DNA from: Pleurocapsa sp. PCC 7319
GTDB taxonomy: Bacteria > Cyanobacteriota > Cyanobacteriia > Cyanobacteriales > Xenococcaceae
DNA length: 64,000 bases
Direction: 5' to 3'
Assembly: GCF_000332195.1 (NCBI RefSeq)
Contig: NZ_KB235922.1
Coordinates: forward strand, 5,615,322 to 5,679,321
In this document: piece by piece, positions 17,394 through 26,014 of the stretch
Numbering within the stretch: position 1 is the stretch's first letter
How the letters are laid out: the number at the start of each line of letters is the position of its first letter
Notes under the pieces: generated by a model
Seen by the model: the letters and a program-made list of their open reading frames with translations, nothing else
Database searches by the model: none
Told to the model about the DNA's origin: nothing
Translations under genes and position numbers: made by a program

Positions 17394-17606
17394 ATGACTA
17401 CTTTAAAGTTGATGAAACAAGATATTGCTCAAATGACGGCAGAGGAGGTAGCTACTATTGCTAGTCGTTTGGAACAGGATGAATATGATACTCCTTTTGC
17501 AGCCTTAGAAGATTGGCATTTGCTTCGGGCGATCGCGTTTCAGCGAGAGGAATTAGTTGAGCCGTATATTCACTTACTAGATATTGAGTCTTTTGATGAA
17601 GAGTGA
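17394..17606 (+). CDS. DUF2555 family small cyanobacterial protein
   Basis: A 70-residue acidic protein. The pattern MTAEEVATIASRLEQDEYDT followed by F.AL.DWHLLRAIAFQRE.LVEPYIHLLD is what I know of DUF2555, a short family found almost only in cyanobacteria with no established function. There is no signal peptide or membrane segment. It stands alone on the plus strand, convergent with the helicase-nuclease gene, 35 bases away. Assignment rests on remembered family pattern and length (about 70-80 residues). Confidence 0.85.
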   Translation: MTTLKLMKQDIAQMTAEEVATIASRLEQDEYDTPFAALEDWHLLRAIAFQREELVEPYIHLLDIESFDEE

Positions 17607-17641
17607 TTTTATTGACAATTGACAATGGATAATTGGCAATT

Positions 17642-20600
17642 TTAGATCATGGCATCGTCGCAGAAGGCAATATAGGGACAGATGGCGCATTTTACCATTG
17701 TCGGAGTAGCAGTGTAATCTCCTGCATGGATTTTTTGGGCAAGAATGGTAGTTTCTTGAGCGATCGCAATTAATTCATCTCTGCTAAAGCTATGTATGTA
17801 ATCGTGACGGAGATAAGCGATATGTGCATTGTTATGACCTAAAGCTTGGGCATATACCCCAAGTTGGAAACGATGATCTGCGGGTTGTACCTGGCGATCG
17901 CTTTTGTAATCTAGTACCCAATTATTACCGACGAGATCGATTACCCCATTAAAAGTTATATGACCAAGTTTCAAGCTTATTTGCTGTTCTTTGGCTACTG
18001 CTGTCTGGCGAAAGTGTTGATACATTGGCAGGTGAAAGAATCTTTGGGCTAGGGAGATCGCCTCCGTAAAAACTTCTGCTGACCAATCTCCTTCAGCGAA
18101 GGGTAGTAAATCTTGAGCTTGAGTCAAGTTATGTTCAAGAGCTTTATGCACTAAAGTCCCAATCTGCATCCCATAAGCTAACCCTTCCCCTAGACCTGGA
18201 TGTCCATCAATTAGACGAAGTTTAAACCGTTGGGGACATCGGGCATAATCGGTTAAAGCAGTGACAGGTAGTTCCGATAATCCTGAACCTACGGAATTAA
18301 GTAATAGGGGTGGGAGATGTTCAGGAATAGGAGACGTTTGTGGGGTAGGGGGCAGAGCTTTGTTGTCATTGTAGGGAATAGTATTAGAAGAGATTTTGGC
18401 AGCAGTTAAACCACGCTGGAGGCGGTTTAATTCACCCTTGTAGGGTTCGGCAGCACTTAAGATTAGATAATCTCTAGCTCTGGTTAAGGCCACGTATAAT
18501 ACTCTAACTGCTTCTTCTCTTTCCTTCTGTTCCTGTAGGTATTCTAACCAGCTATACAACACTGGTTTTTGCATTTCTCCAGAGTAATCTTTACTTTTAA
18601 TTGCCACACCTAATTGAGCATCAAAACGTACTGAGGGAGATAATTTAGGACGTTCTTTACTTAAATCTGCCACTATAACCAAAGACCACTCTAAACCCTT
18701 AGCCGCAAAGATAGTCATCAGAGATACAGCATTAGTTACTGCCAATACAGGGCGTGATACAGCTACTTCTTGGTCATATAAACGTTTGAGGCGACGCACT
18801 ACTCCAAATAAATCGTATGTCCCCTGTTCCAAATTTTTAACTAGCTGCTGAAAACCTTGCCAGTCAGCTAGTCTTCTAGCTGCACCAGCCAAGTTAGCAA
18901 TTACCGCTGTATACCCTGTAAGGCGATCGGCAATCTGAATAATACGAGATGGTGTTTCTGACTGACGCTGTTTTAATAGCTGTTGTAATACTTGGATCGA
19001 ATGCTTTAATTCGGGAAACTGAGCTGTTTTCAGTTCATCCCACCAGCAATTATCTTCAGAATCCCGATCCGATTGCTTAAATGAGTTCCGTACTTGAAAC
19101 AAAAGGCGATCGCTAATGGCAAAAAAGGGACTTCGCAATACTGCCACCAAGGCGATATCATCTCTTGGATTAGCTAAAAACCTTAATAGCGCACTGGCAT
19201 CCTTGGCTTCTCTAGTAGCTAATAAATTTCCTCCTCCCGCAGGGGCGACAGGAATACCCACCGCAGCCAACGCTTCGCTATACATTTCCAGGGGCTGCCA
19301 AGTCCGAGTTAGGATGGCAATGTCCTTTGGTTCCATGGGGCGAGTTCGTCTGGTTTGCTTATCAAATACGGGAGTCTTGTTATCTAACATTTGCTTGATT
19401 TTTTCTGCCAAGCAATATGCTTCCACTCGTTGACGCTGAGCTTTATTAGGTTTAGAGGATTTATCTTCTCCTTCTTGTTTGAAGCGAAGCAGCGCGGTCT
19501 TGGGGGAAACCCCCATGAGCGACTGCTTCAAGAAGCGATCGCCAATAGTTAATACTTGCAAATAGTGGAAAATCTCACCTGCTTGCTCCTGAATAGGAGT
19601 TTCCTGACGATAAGCAGTTAAATCCTGATGTTTTTCTGCTAGTAAAGGTGCAAAGATTTGATTGAAAAGGCTAATTAAAGTTTGATGGGTGCGAAAGCTG
19701 GTACTTAAAATAACTTCTTTACCGTTATTGGCTAAAATACGACGGCGAAACTGTTCAAAAACGCGAATATCCGCCCGTCGAAAGCCATAAATTGACTGTT
19801 TAATATCCCCGACAATAGTTAATTCTGCTTTGGCAGTTAAGGTGTTGAGTAATTCTGCTTGGGTGGGGTTTGTGTCTTGAAATTCGTCTACTAAGAATAC
19901 TTGCCATCGCTGGCGATAATATTCTTGCACCTGAACTTTAGCTAGAGCTTGCAATGCATATATTTCTAAATCATTAAAGGTAAGTACTTTTCTCTGTAGC
20001 TTGAGATGACTGAGATATCCAGTTACTTCCTGATAGGCTTCAGTTAGAGCAGGAAGCATTAATTCTAGCTTCTCATCAGCATTACATAATTCCAGATCGA
20101 ATAATCCTTGATTAATGACTCTTCTGACAGATTCTCGAAGTGATTTCAAAGCATCTTTGACTGTCTTGAGTCCATCATCTTGCCAATTCTTTTTGCTACC
20201 TACCCTGAGATTGACTTGATCGATAATCGTAATTGCCCGATCAATATTCTCTGCTTCTTCAAGATCTGTCATTGCTTCTAATACAGACTGACGAATTGTC
20301 TCTAATTTATCTCCTTCTTTACCTTGATGCTGGTCTAATGTTTCCCACGTAGACTGCCAAACTGGATCATTGACTATTAACTTTACTGCTTGAGTGCGAG
20401 CATTAGCAATTAATTTACTCCAGTCTTGAATGCCCTGACGTAATGCTTGCTCGGCAGTGTAAGGATCATCTAATAATCTCCTCAACACATCTTGTAATAG
20501 AGAATAGGGGACTGCTTGAAAAACTTGTTGAGGTAATTTGGTTAAAGCCTTTTGTAAAGCATCTTCTAACCAAACTTGCCCCTCTAAATCATCTAATACC

Positions 20601-20959
20601 TGAAAATCCGCAGGAATCTGAAGTACCTGAAAGTGTTCTTGACATATCCTTCCGGCAAGGGCGTGAATAGTACTAATTTGGGCAGCTTCTAACTCCGCCA
20701 GCAGATCTAAGCGTTGGGGTAATTGCTGATTAACTAAAGCCCTAATACGCGATCGCAATTCTATAGCTGCTTTTTCGGTAAAAGTTACGGCAACTATCTC
20801 TAAAGGGGATAAATTTCTCTCCCGCAGATAATAAAGATATCTCTCTGCCAACATATGAGTCTTGCCAGTACCAGCTCCTGCAGTAATCACCACACTGCAA
20901 GGTGCATAGGCTGCTGCTTGTTGTTCTAGAGTTAGATTAGTATTTCTATTTTTGGTCAT
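17642..20959 (-). CDS. AddA/RecB-like UvrD helicase with C-terminal iron-sulfur nuclease
   Basis: A 1105-residue superfamily 1A helicase. Walker A is AGAGTGKT at 27-34, motif II is VDEFQDTNPTQ, and motif III is GDIKQSIYGFRRADI; motif V/VI regions MTIFAAKGLEW and RVLYVALTRARDYL are intact. The last 200 residues are a PD-(D/E)XK nuclease (GTLVHKALEH, NGVIDLV, VLDYKSD, QLGVYAQAL). One cysteine in YARCPQRF plus C1091, C1094 and C1100 give the four-cysteine pattern of AddB-type iron-sulfur nucleases. It should unwind and resect double-strand DNA ends for recombinational repair, perhaps with a PD-(D/E)XK partner encoded elsewhere. A palindromic repeat is carried in frame at residues about 476-493. 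It is monocistronic here. Confidence 0.9.
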   Translation of the reverse strand: MTKNRNTNLTLEQQAAAYAPCSVVITAGAGTGKTHMLAERYLYYLRERNLSPLEIVAVTFTEKAAIELRSRIRALVNQQLPQRLDLLAELEAAQISTIHALAGRICQEHFQVLQIPADFQVLDDLEGQVWLEDALQKALTKLPQQVFQAVPYSLLQDVLRRLLDDPYTAEQALRQGIQDWSKLIANARTQAVKLIVNDPVWQSTWETLDQHQGKEGDKLETIRQSVLEAMTDLEEAENIDRAITIIDQVNLRVGSKKNWQDDGLKTVKDALKSLRESVRRVINQGLFDLELCNADEKLELMLPALTEAYQEVTGYLSHLKLQRKVLTFNDLEIYALQALAKVQVQEYYRQRWQVFLVDEFQDTNPTQAELLNTLTAKAELTIVGDIKQSIYGFRRADIRVFEQFRRRILANNGKEVILSTSFRTHQTLISLFNQIFAPLLAEKHQDLTAYRQETPIQEQAGEIFHYLQVLTIGDRFLKQSLMGVSPKTALLRFKQEGEDKSSKPNKAQRQRVEAYCLAEKIKQMLDNKTPVFDKQTRRTRPMEPKDIAILTRTWQPLEMYSEALAAVGIPVAPAGGGNLLATREAKDASALLRFLANPRDDIALVAVLRSPFFAISDRLLFQVRNSFKQSDRDSEDNCWWDELKTAQFPELKHSIQVLQQLLKQRQSETPSRIIQIADRLTGYTAVIANLAGAARRLADWQGFQQLVKNLEQGTYDLFGVVRRLKRLYDQEVAVSRPVLAVTNAVSLMTIFAAKGLEWSLVIVADLSKERPKLSPSVRFDAQLGVAIKSKDYSGEMQKPVLYSWLEYLQEQKEREEAVRVLYVALTRARDYLILSAAEPYKGELNRLQRGLTAAKISSNTIPYNDNKALPPTPQTSPIPEHLPPLLLNSVGSGLSELPVTALTDYARCPQRFKLRLIDGHPGLGEGLAYGMQIGTLVHKALEHNLTQAQDLLPFAEGDWSAEVFTEAISLAQRFFHLPMYQHFRQTAVAKEQQISLKLGHITFNGVIDLVGNNWVLDYKSDRQVQPADHRFQLGVYAQALGHNNAHIAYLRHDYIHSFSRDELIAIAQETTILAQKIHAGDYTATPTMVKCAICPYIAFCDDAMI
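19479..19531. repeat. Palindromic interspersed repeat inside a coding region
   Basis: TTGAAGC (19479-19485) is the inverse of GCTTCAA (19525-19531), and GGGGG (19502-19506) faces CCCCC (19510-19514) across an AAA loop. The sequence resembles palindromic repeats that are interspersed in many cyanobacterial genomes, but here it lies in frame within the helicase-nuclease gene. Confidence 0.75.
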
Positions 20960-20978
20960 TCTGGTTGGAAATTAGGAA

Positions 20979-21010
20979 GCTAATAGCTGATAGCTGATAG
21001 CTGATAGCTA
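20979..21010. repeat. Heptameric short tandem repeat (TAGCTGA)
   Basis: AGCTAATAGCTGATAGCTGA-type units, about four copies, immediately upstream of the helicase-nuclease gene. Same unit as at 17221-17251. Confidence 0.85.
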
Positions 21011-21087
21011 CGAGCATTATTTTTTGGTACGGTAATGAATCAAATTAGCAACGCCCAACAAGGTGTAGTTTACCGAATACAAATGAG

Positions 21088-21116
21088 TTGCCCTTTGCAT
21101 TTTTATTGTCTATACT
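21088..21116 (+). promoter_or_regulatory. Sigma-70-type promoter candidate for the DUF4278 gene
   Basis: TTGCCC (21088-21093), a 17-base spacer, then TATACT (21111-21116). It lies about 120 bases before the DUF4278 start, leaving a leader of roughly 110 bases. Confidence 0.5.
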
Positions 21117-21236
21117 ATACTCATAGACTAAAAATCGTTCATTTCTCTGGTAAAAGCTTAGAGAAACGGAAGTAAGGAAAAACTCCTGAAGGAACGCGCC
21201 TCGCGATTTAGTTATTTACAATTGGAGGCGAAAATC

Positions 21237-21560
21237 ATGAAATTACGTTATCGCGGAATAGAATACGACTACAATCCACCTGCCGTTGCTGTTTCCGAAG
21301 GTGAAGTAGCTGGTAAATATCGGGGATTAGACTGGAGATTCCACAATCTAGAAAAACCCCCAACACTTCAACCAAGATTAAATCTAACCTATCGAGGTGT
21401 GAAGTATTCAAACCAACCTGTATCTGCTCCAACACCAAAACCAGAAACTACATCTGTTGCAGAACGCGCTCGTTGGTTGGCAATTAATCAAGAAAAAGCG
21501 GCAAGAAATCGTCAGGCTTCTATGTTGCACCGTTCATCTGAAGAAATCGGTTTAGCTTAG
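21237..21560 (+). CDS. DUF4278 domain protein
   Basis: A 107-residue protein. The ATG at 21237 is chosen because GGAGG (21224-21228) sits at the right distance; a TTG at 21222 lies upstream of that site. The protein shows the Y-R-G repeats of DUF4278 (LRYRGIEYDYNPP, KYRGLDWRF, LTYRGVKYSNQP), a short domain widespread in cyanobacteria and of unknown function. The C-terminal third is helical and basic. It has its own promoter and terminator candidates, so it is probably monocistronic. Some family members respond to stress, but nothing in this sequence shows that. Confidence 0.85.
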   Translation: MKLRYRGIEYDYNPPAVAVSEGEVAGKYRGLDWRFHNLEKPPTLQPRLNLTYRGVKYSNQPVSAPTPKPETTSVAERARWLAINQEKAARNRQASMLHRSSEEIGLA

Positions 21561-21616
21561 AATTATTACGACTATTTCTATATATGTAGAAAATTCAAAT
21601 AATTTCTTTTTTAATG

Positions 21617-21643
21617 ACTGCTCTGTTTCTGGGGCAGTTTTTT
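21617..21643 (+). terminator. Rho-independent terminator after the DUF4278 gene
   Basis: ACTGCTC (21617-21623) pairs with GGGCAGT (21632-21638, one G-T pair), followed by a run of six T. It overlaps the end of the convergent pyrB gene. Confidence 0.65.
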
Positions 21644-22634
21644 ATTGTTCACTAATACCGATTAAATACAGTAATGCCATCCGAGTTGCGACCCCACTTG
21701 TTACCTGAAGGGGAATTAAACTTAAATTAGGATCATCCATTAAATCTGAGGTAATTTCTACCCCGCGATTGGTGGGACCAGGATGGAGCACTTTGACATT
21801 AGGTTTACATAGTTTAAGGCGATCGCGAGTAATACCAAACAGTTGATGATATTCTCTTAAACTAGGGATAAAATTAGCCGTCATTCGTTCTTTTTGTAAT
21901 CTTAAAGTCATCACAAAGTCGGCATCTTCTAGGGCAGGGTTTAATTTCCAATGGAGAAATAATCTATCTTGGTGTTGTTCATTTACCATTGAAAGAAAAG
22001 CTTTGGGTAGAAGGGTTGGTGGCGCTGCTAGATGGACTTCAGCCCCTGCTGTAGTCAAGCTATAAATATTAGAACGGGCAACCCTAGAATGAAGAATATC
22101 GCCGACGATCGCAATTTTTTTGCCTGTTAATAACTCTAGACGAGGATTATCTTGGTCTAATACCGAAGTAATGGTGAACAAATCTAATAATGCCTGGGAG
22201 GGATGTTGGTGTAAACCGTCTCCCGCATTGAGAATTGTTACGCCAGAATTCAATCGATCCATCTCATTGGCGATCGCCTGAGGAACTCCCGCTTGTTGGT
22301 GACGGATCACCATGATGTCTGCACCCATTGCTAAATAGGTTTTCGCCGTATCTAAAATTGTTTCTCCTTTAGTGAGGGAAGAAGTACCAGGAGAAAAGTT
22401 TAAGATATCTGCCGAGAGCCTTTTGGCTGCTAATTCAAAGCTACTGCGGGTACGGGTAGAGGGTTCAAAAAACATATTGGCGACAACCCTTCCCTGGAGT
22501 GCAGGGACTTTTTTAGTTCTGCCGGAAAGTACCTTCCGAAAGCCCGCAGCAGTTTGCAAAATTGTTTCGTATTCCTCCGTTGTAAAATCAATCAGTGAAA
22601 GAATGTGTCGTCTTGTCCAAGAGGTAGTTACCAT
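21642..22634 (-). CDS. pyrB: Aspartate carbamoyltransferase catalytic subunit
   Basis: A 330-residue enzyme that joins carbamoyl phosphate and aspartate in pyrimidine synthesis. The carbamoyl-phosphate loop is [13 protein letters not shown], the second binding element is [11 protein letters not shown], and the C-terminal [11 protein letters not shown] motif is intact. Length fits class C or B catalytic chains. No pyrI-like regulatory subunit lies nearby. It is convergent with DUF4278 and follows the two-partner-secretion transporter gene by about 150 bases in the same direction; that gap makes co-transcription uncertain. Confidence 0.96.
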   Translation of the reverse strand: MVTTSWTRRHILSLIDFTTEEYETILQTAAGFRKVLSGRTKKVPALQGRVVANMFFEPSTRTRSSFELAAKRLSADILNFSPGTSSLTKGETILDTAKTYLAMGADIMVIRHQQAGVPQAIANEMDRLNSGVTILNAGDGLHQHPSQALLDLFTITSVLDQDNPRLELLTGKKIAIVGDILHSRVARSNIYSLTTAGAEVHLAAPPTLLPKAFLSMVNEQHQDRLFLHWKLNPALEDADFVMTLRLQKERMTANFIPSLREYHQLFGITRDRLKLCKPNVKVLHPGPTNRGVEITSDLMDDPNLSLIPLQVTSGVATRMALLYLIGISEQ

Positions 22635-22783
22635 TCAATTAACATCTATCAGTTAATAGCGTTTGTTAAGGTGCAAAACACTCATCAGATTATCAGGTTA
22701 TTAGTATTTCAACAATTTTAGGTAGATTATAATAGTTATTGTCGCGTTGTTAGCCATTAGCTATAAGATGTTAGCTCTCTCGG

Positions 22784-24508
22784 TCAAAAGAGATTTGCTT
22801 TGATGGAAAAATGAATCCCATTTTCTTGTAAAGAATCCCCCGATTCACCATCATCGATCAAAGGAATTCCCCAATCCAAACGAGCCGCAAAGTCATCTTT
22901 CACTAATAGCTGCAAGCCCACTCCTAAAGAAGCTAGAGTATTAGTATCTAGGAGTAAATCATCAGAATTCCAGACTCGCGCAAAATCAAAAAAAGGATTT
23001 ACCTGAAAACGTAAATCCCATTGAGGTACTTGCCATAAGGTATTACGCAATTCAGCGGATAAGAATAAGCCATTATCCCCTAAAATCCGATCTTGACTAT
23101 ACCCTCGCACACTTAACGCTCCACCAGCACTAAATTGTTCTAGAGAGACGAGAGGGCGATCGGATAGCTGTAACTCTGAGCGTAAAAACAGGTTAGTTTT
23201 TGAGGTTAGCATCCTCAGATATTCTGTCTGTCCTCGCCAAATCAAAAACTTACTATCAGGGAGGTTATTAGCGTTAATTGTCGCGTCAAAAGCATCAATA
23301 CCAATACTAAACTGAGAACGAACGGCAAATACCTGTTTCATGGTGCGATCGCTATATTCTTGAAATAAACGTAGGGCAGAAATTTGGGTTTTTCCTTCAC
23401 TGTCTGCACCCCTTGACAGAGAAGAAAATCCGATATCCATCAGACTGACCTGGGAATTCTGTCGGGAAAAGGTGAGACCGACTGTTAGCTCTCTATTAGG
23501 AGTCTGATACAGAGGCTGGCTATAGGTAACTTCATAGTACCGGTTTTTAGTTTCTAGTTCTAAATCTTGAAAAGGTTCGGTGATAATTTGGCTATTAGTG
23601 CGACTATGAGCTAGCCTGATTTGACTATTGTAGGCTCCTACAGGTAAAACATAACTTAGGTCTTCCAGGGAGTTACTACCGTCAGTATTAATATATGAAA
23701 CATTCAAGCGATCGCCAAATCCCAATAAATTCCCCTCACCTATAGATACTTGACGACGCTGTGAACCAACACTGGGGGCTCTCTGATTATCTAGATTTAA
23801 CTCTAGAGCAAATGTATCTGCTTCCTCTATTTCTATCTCCAAAAAACTTCCTCCTGGATTCACTCCCTGGGATAGTTCGGCAGAGATATTTTTGATTAAA
23901 GGGTTTAATTGCAATAGTTGTAGGGCATTAAGTAATTTATCCCGGTTTAAGGGGGGCTGAGTCGCGATCGTCATACGACTACGAATATATTCTGGCTTTA
24001 GTTTGCGTAAACCTGAGATTTTGATTTCTTCAATCTTCCCTTCAATAATTTCTACTCTGACGGTTCGATTATTAATCTTCTGAGGCGGGATAAAAGCACC
24101 AGAGGTAAAATAGCCACGTTCAACAAGTAGTTGGGTAATGGCTTGTTGTGCTTCTAATAATTCAATAAAAGAAATAGGACGAAACAAATAAGGCTGAAGA
24201 ATTTGCTCGATTTCTGATGGAGGCAAAACTTGATTACCGATAATCTCAAACTTACTCAAAACAATTGTCCCGGGAACATCTTGGGGTGAAAGCTGGTTGC
24301 CTGAAGGAGAGTTTATGGAAGATGGCTGGGGATTTGCCTGGGTTTGAAGGGAAAATAACAGAATATAGCCAACTAATGAACTTGCTGCTAAGTCAACAGG
24401 TTTGACTGTAATTAAAGAGGGAAAAAATGTAAATATTTGAGTGATTAATTTAGTTATTTTACGGGGCTTAATTGCCATGCTATCGCTCTGTATATTACCT
24501 TCAACCAT
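22784..24508 (-). CDS. ShlB/FhaC-family two-partner secretion outer-membrane transporter
   Basis: About 574 residues from the ATG at 24508; a TTG at 24550 and an ATG at 24478 are other possible starts. After an N-terminal hydrophobic stretch comes a POTRA_2 domain (PGTIVLSKFEIIGNQVLPPSEIEQIL; PPQKINNRTVRVEIIEGKIEEI) and then a ShlB-type barrel with the VRGY motif (GALSVRGYSQDRI), which tips the L6 loop in TpsB/Omp85 proteins. It should export a haemagglutinin-like TpsA protein across the outer membrane. No TpsA gene with a TPS domain is visible in the window, so the partner must be elsewhere or the transporter serves another substrate. Confidence 0.92.
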   Translation of the reverse strand: MVEGNIQSDSMAIKPRKITKLITQIFTFFPSLITVKPVDLAASSLVGYILLFSLQTQANPQPSSINSPSGNQLSPQDVPGTIVLSKFEIIGNQVLPPSEIEQILQPYLFRPISFIELLEAQQAITQLLVERGYFTSGAFIPPQKINNRTVRVEIIEGKIEEIKISGLRKLKPEYIRSRMTIATQPPLNRDKLLNALQLLQLNPLIKNISAELSQGVNPGGSFLEIEIEEADTFALELNLDNQRAPSVGSQRRQVSIGEGNLLGFGDRLNVSYINTDGSNSLEDLSYVLPVGAYNSQIRLAHSRTNSQIITEPFQDLELETKNRYYEVTYSQPLYQTPNRELTVGLTFSRQNSQVSLMDIGFSSLSRGADSEGKTQISALRLFQEYSDRTMKQVFAVRSQFSIGIDAFDATINANNLPDSKFLIWRGQTEYLRMLTSKTNLFLRSELQLSDRPLVSLEQFSAGGALSVRGYSQDRILGDNGLFLSAELRNTLWQVPQWDLRFQVNPFFDFARVWNSDDLLLDTNTLASLGVGLQLLVKDDFAARLDWGIPLIDDGESGDSLQENGIHFSIKANLF

Positions 24509-24658
24509 TAATCTGTTGAATTCATTTCCAATCAAGGTTACTATAAGCAACTAATAATAGGGAAAGATTATAATAAGATCACAACGTGCCAGTTGATGGG
24601 CTAACTTGTTATAACTTGAATTTCCTTGATTACAGCAAAAAGATAGCGGCAAAAAATA

Positions 24659-24946
24659 GTGAATTTTCTCTTAGCAAAATTTCTGAGGTCAGTGTATCGT
24701 AAGGAGCCAATTTCTGGGTTTATCCTAATTTTAGGGGCAACGGATGCTCTTATTGGTGGATTCGGTGGACGTGGGAGTTTATTATCTCTCGGCTTATTAA
24801 TTGCTACGGTAGGTATGATCATGCGCTGGCAACAAGGAGGAAAAAAATCTCAAGAGATTGTTTCGGAACCAGTCAGAAATCTCCTTCCCCCTAGTTCATC
24901 TCGCCAACCTTTACCTCTATTGACAAGCAGCAAACGCCGAAAATAA
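24659..24946 (+). CDS. Small conserved cyanobacterial membrane protein
   Basis: A 95-residue protein from a GTG start. It begins NFLLAKFLRSVYRKEPISG, then has two close hydrophobic segments (about 18-36 and 40-57) separated by a Gly-rich turn (GGFGGRGS), and a polar basic tail. I recall similar short proteins in other cyanobacteria but no named function. It is divergent from the secretion transporter and followed 41 bases later by the DUF3288 gene, with which it may be co-transcribed. Confidence 0.7.
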   Translation: MNFLLAKFLRSVYRKEPISGFILILGATDALIGGFGGRGSLLSLGLLIATVGMIMRWQQGGKKSQEIVSEPVRNLLPPSSSRQPLPLLTSSKRRK

Positions 24947-24987
24947 ACTGCTTTTAAGAGAGAAATTCTATCTTTTTTTGGCAACTA

Positions 24988-25290
24988 ATGACTACGAATA
25001 AAGAGGAGCTAGACCAGAAGCATCCCCAGGGTAAAAAAGATCGACTTACGGTAGATAGTCTTTTGAAAGTGCAGCTTGAGCCAAGCGAGCGCGAGTTGGT
25101 AGAGTTAGCGCGCTTAATTATTCGCTACCGAGATTTTCCAGGTGCGCGAGATTTACAAAAGGATTTACAGATAGTTTTAAACACCTGGCAACTAACCGAA
25201 GCAGAACTTTACGCTAAAACCCGGGCAATTCATGCTGCTGGAATGGTATATCGGCGCACAGCCACAGGAGAACAACAAGATTGGACGTAA
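24988..25290 (+). CDS. DUF3288 family protein
   Basis: A 100-residue soluble protein. The pattern KDRLTVDSLLKVQLEPSERE, LARLIIRYRDFPGARDLQKD, then W.LTEAELYAKTRAIHA matches DUF3288, a cyanobacterial family of unknown function. It follows a small membrane-protein gene by 41 bases on the same strand. There are no catalytic motifs or cysteines. Family assignment is from memory of the FPGARD and IHA motifs. Confidence 0.8.
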   Translation: MTTNKEELDQKHPQGKKDRLTVDSLLKVQLEPSERELVELARLIIRYRDFPGARDLQKDLQIVLNTWQLTEAELYAKTRAIHAAGMVYRRTATGEQQDWT

Positions 25291-25297
25291 TGAAAGG

Positions 25298-25325
25298 AGC
25301 TATCGGCTATCAGCCATCAGCTAAA
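25298..25325. repeat. Degenerate TAGCTGA-type short tandem repeat
   Basis: GCTATCGGCTATCAGCCATCAGCTA, a decayed version of the heptameric repeat seen at 17221 and 20979. It sits where the missing 5' part of the following oxidoreductase pseudogene should be. Confidence 0.65.
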
Positions 25326-25330
25326 CTAAT

Positions 25331-25996
25331 TCCAATTTAATCTCCCAAACTCCTCCCCACAATACTCGTTTGGGATATTTAGCTCAAATTGAAAATGGCG
25401 AGTTAATTGCCACCTTAGGGGGATACGGTAAAGATTTTCCACCTTTGGAAGATCGCGGGTTTCTTAAATTTGCTCAAAGTTTAGCCCAGCCACAATTTTA
25501 TCAGGCGATCGCCGATGCCACTCCTACGTCACCGATTTATGCTCATCGGGCAACTGCTAACCGTTTAAGAAACTATGAAAAAATCAAACTTCCCCAAAAT
25601 TTTATTACTTTGGGAGATGCAGTGTGTGCCTTATGTCCTGTCTATGGTCAGGGAATGACGGTTAGTGCTTTAGGAGTAATGACTTTACAAATGTGGCTAA
25701 ACAAATCATCAATTAACAAACTAGACAATAATCGTTTTCAAAAACAACTGGCAAAAAATAACTCTTTTCATTGGACGTTTGCGACTAGTCAAGACTCCCG
25801 TTTTCCTAGCACCGTGGGAGGTAAATCAAGTAAAAAGGGAGCAATGAACAAATTATTAGCAGGCTATATGAATAAATTAGTAGCTAAGTCGGCATATGAA
25901 CCTAAATTATATTTAAGATTTCTGGAAGTTGGTCATTTATTGCGATCGCCTCTAGCTTTATATCATCCTGGCATTATCTGGCAGGTATTAACTTAA
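25331..25996 (+). pseudogene. 5'-truncated FAD-dependent monooxygenase/halogenase-like gene
   Basis: The frame encodes about 220 residues that look like the C-terminal half of a flavin monooxygenase related to tryptophan halogenases. FITLGDAVCALCPVYGQGMTV is the second FAD-binding motif (GDA.....P..GQGM). The N-terminal Rossmann motif (GxGxxG) and the first half are absent. Homologous-looking codons continue upstream of any start to about 25331 (NLISQTPPHNTRLGY) and end at a TAA beside a short tandem repeat. No ATG lies near the beginning. I read it as a remnant whose front was lost; expression of a short stub cannot be excluded. Confidence 0.75.
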
Positions 25997-26014
25997 AAGC
26001 TGCCAGCTTTTCGG

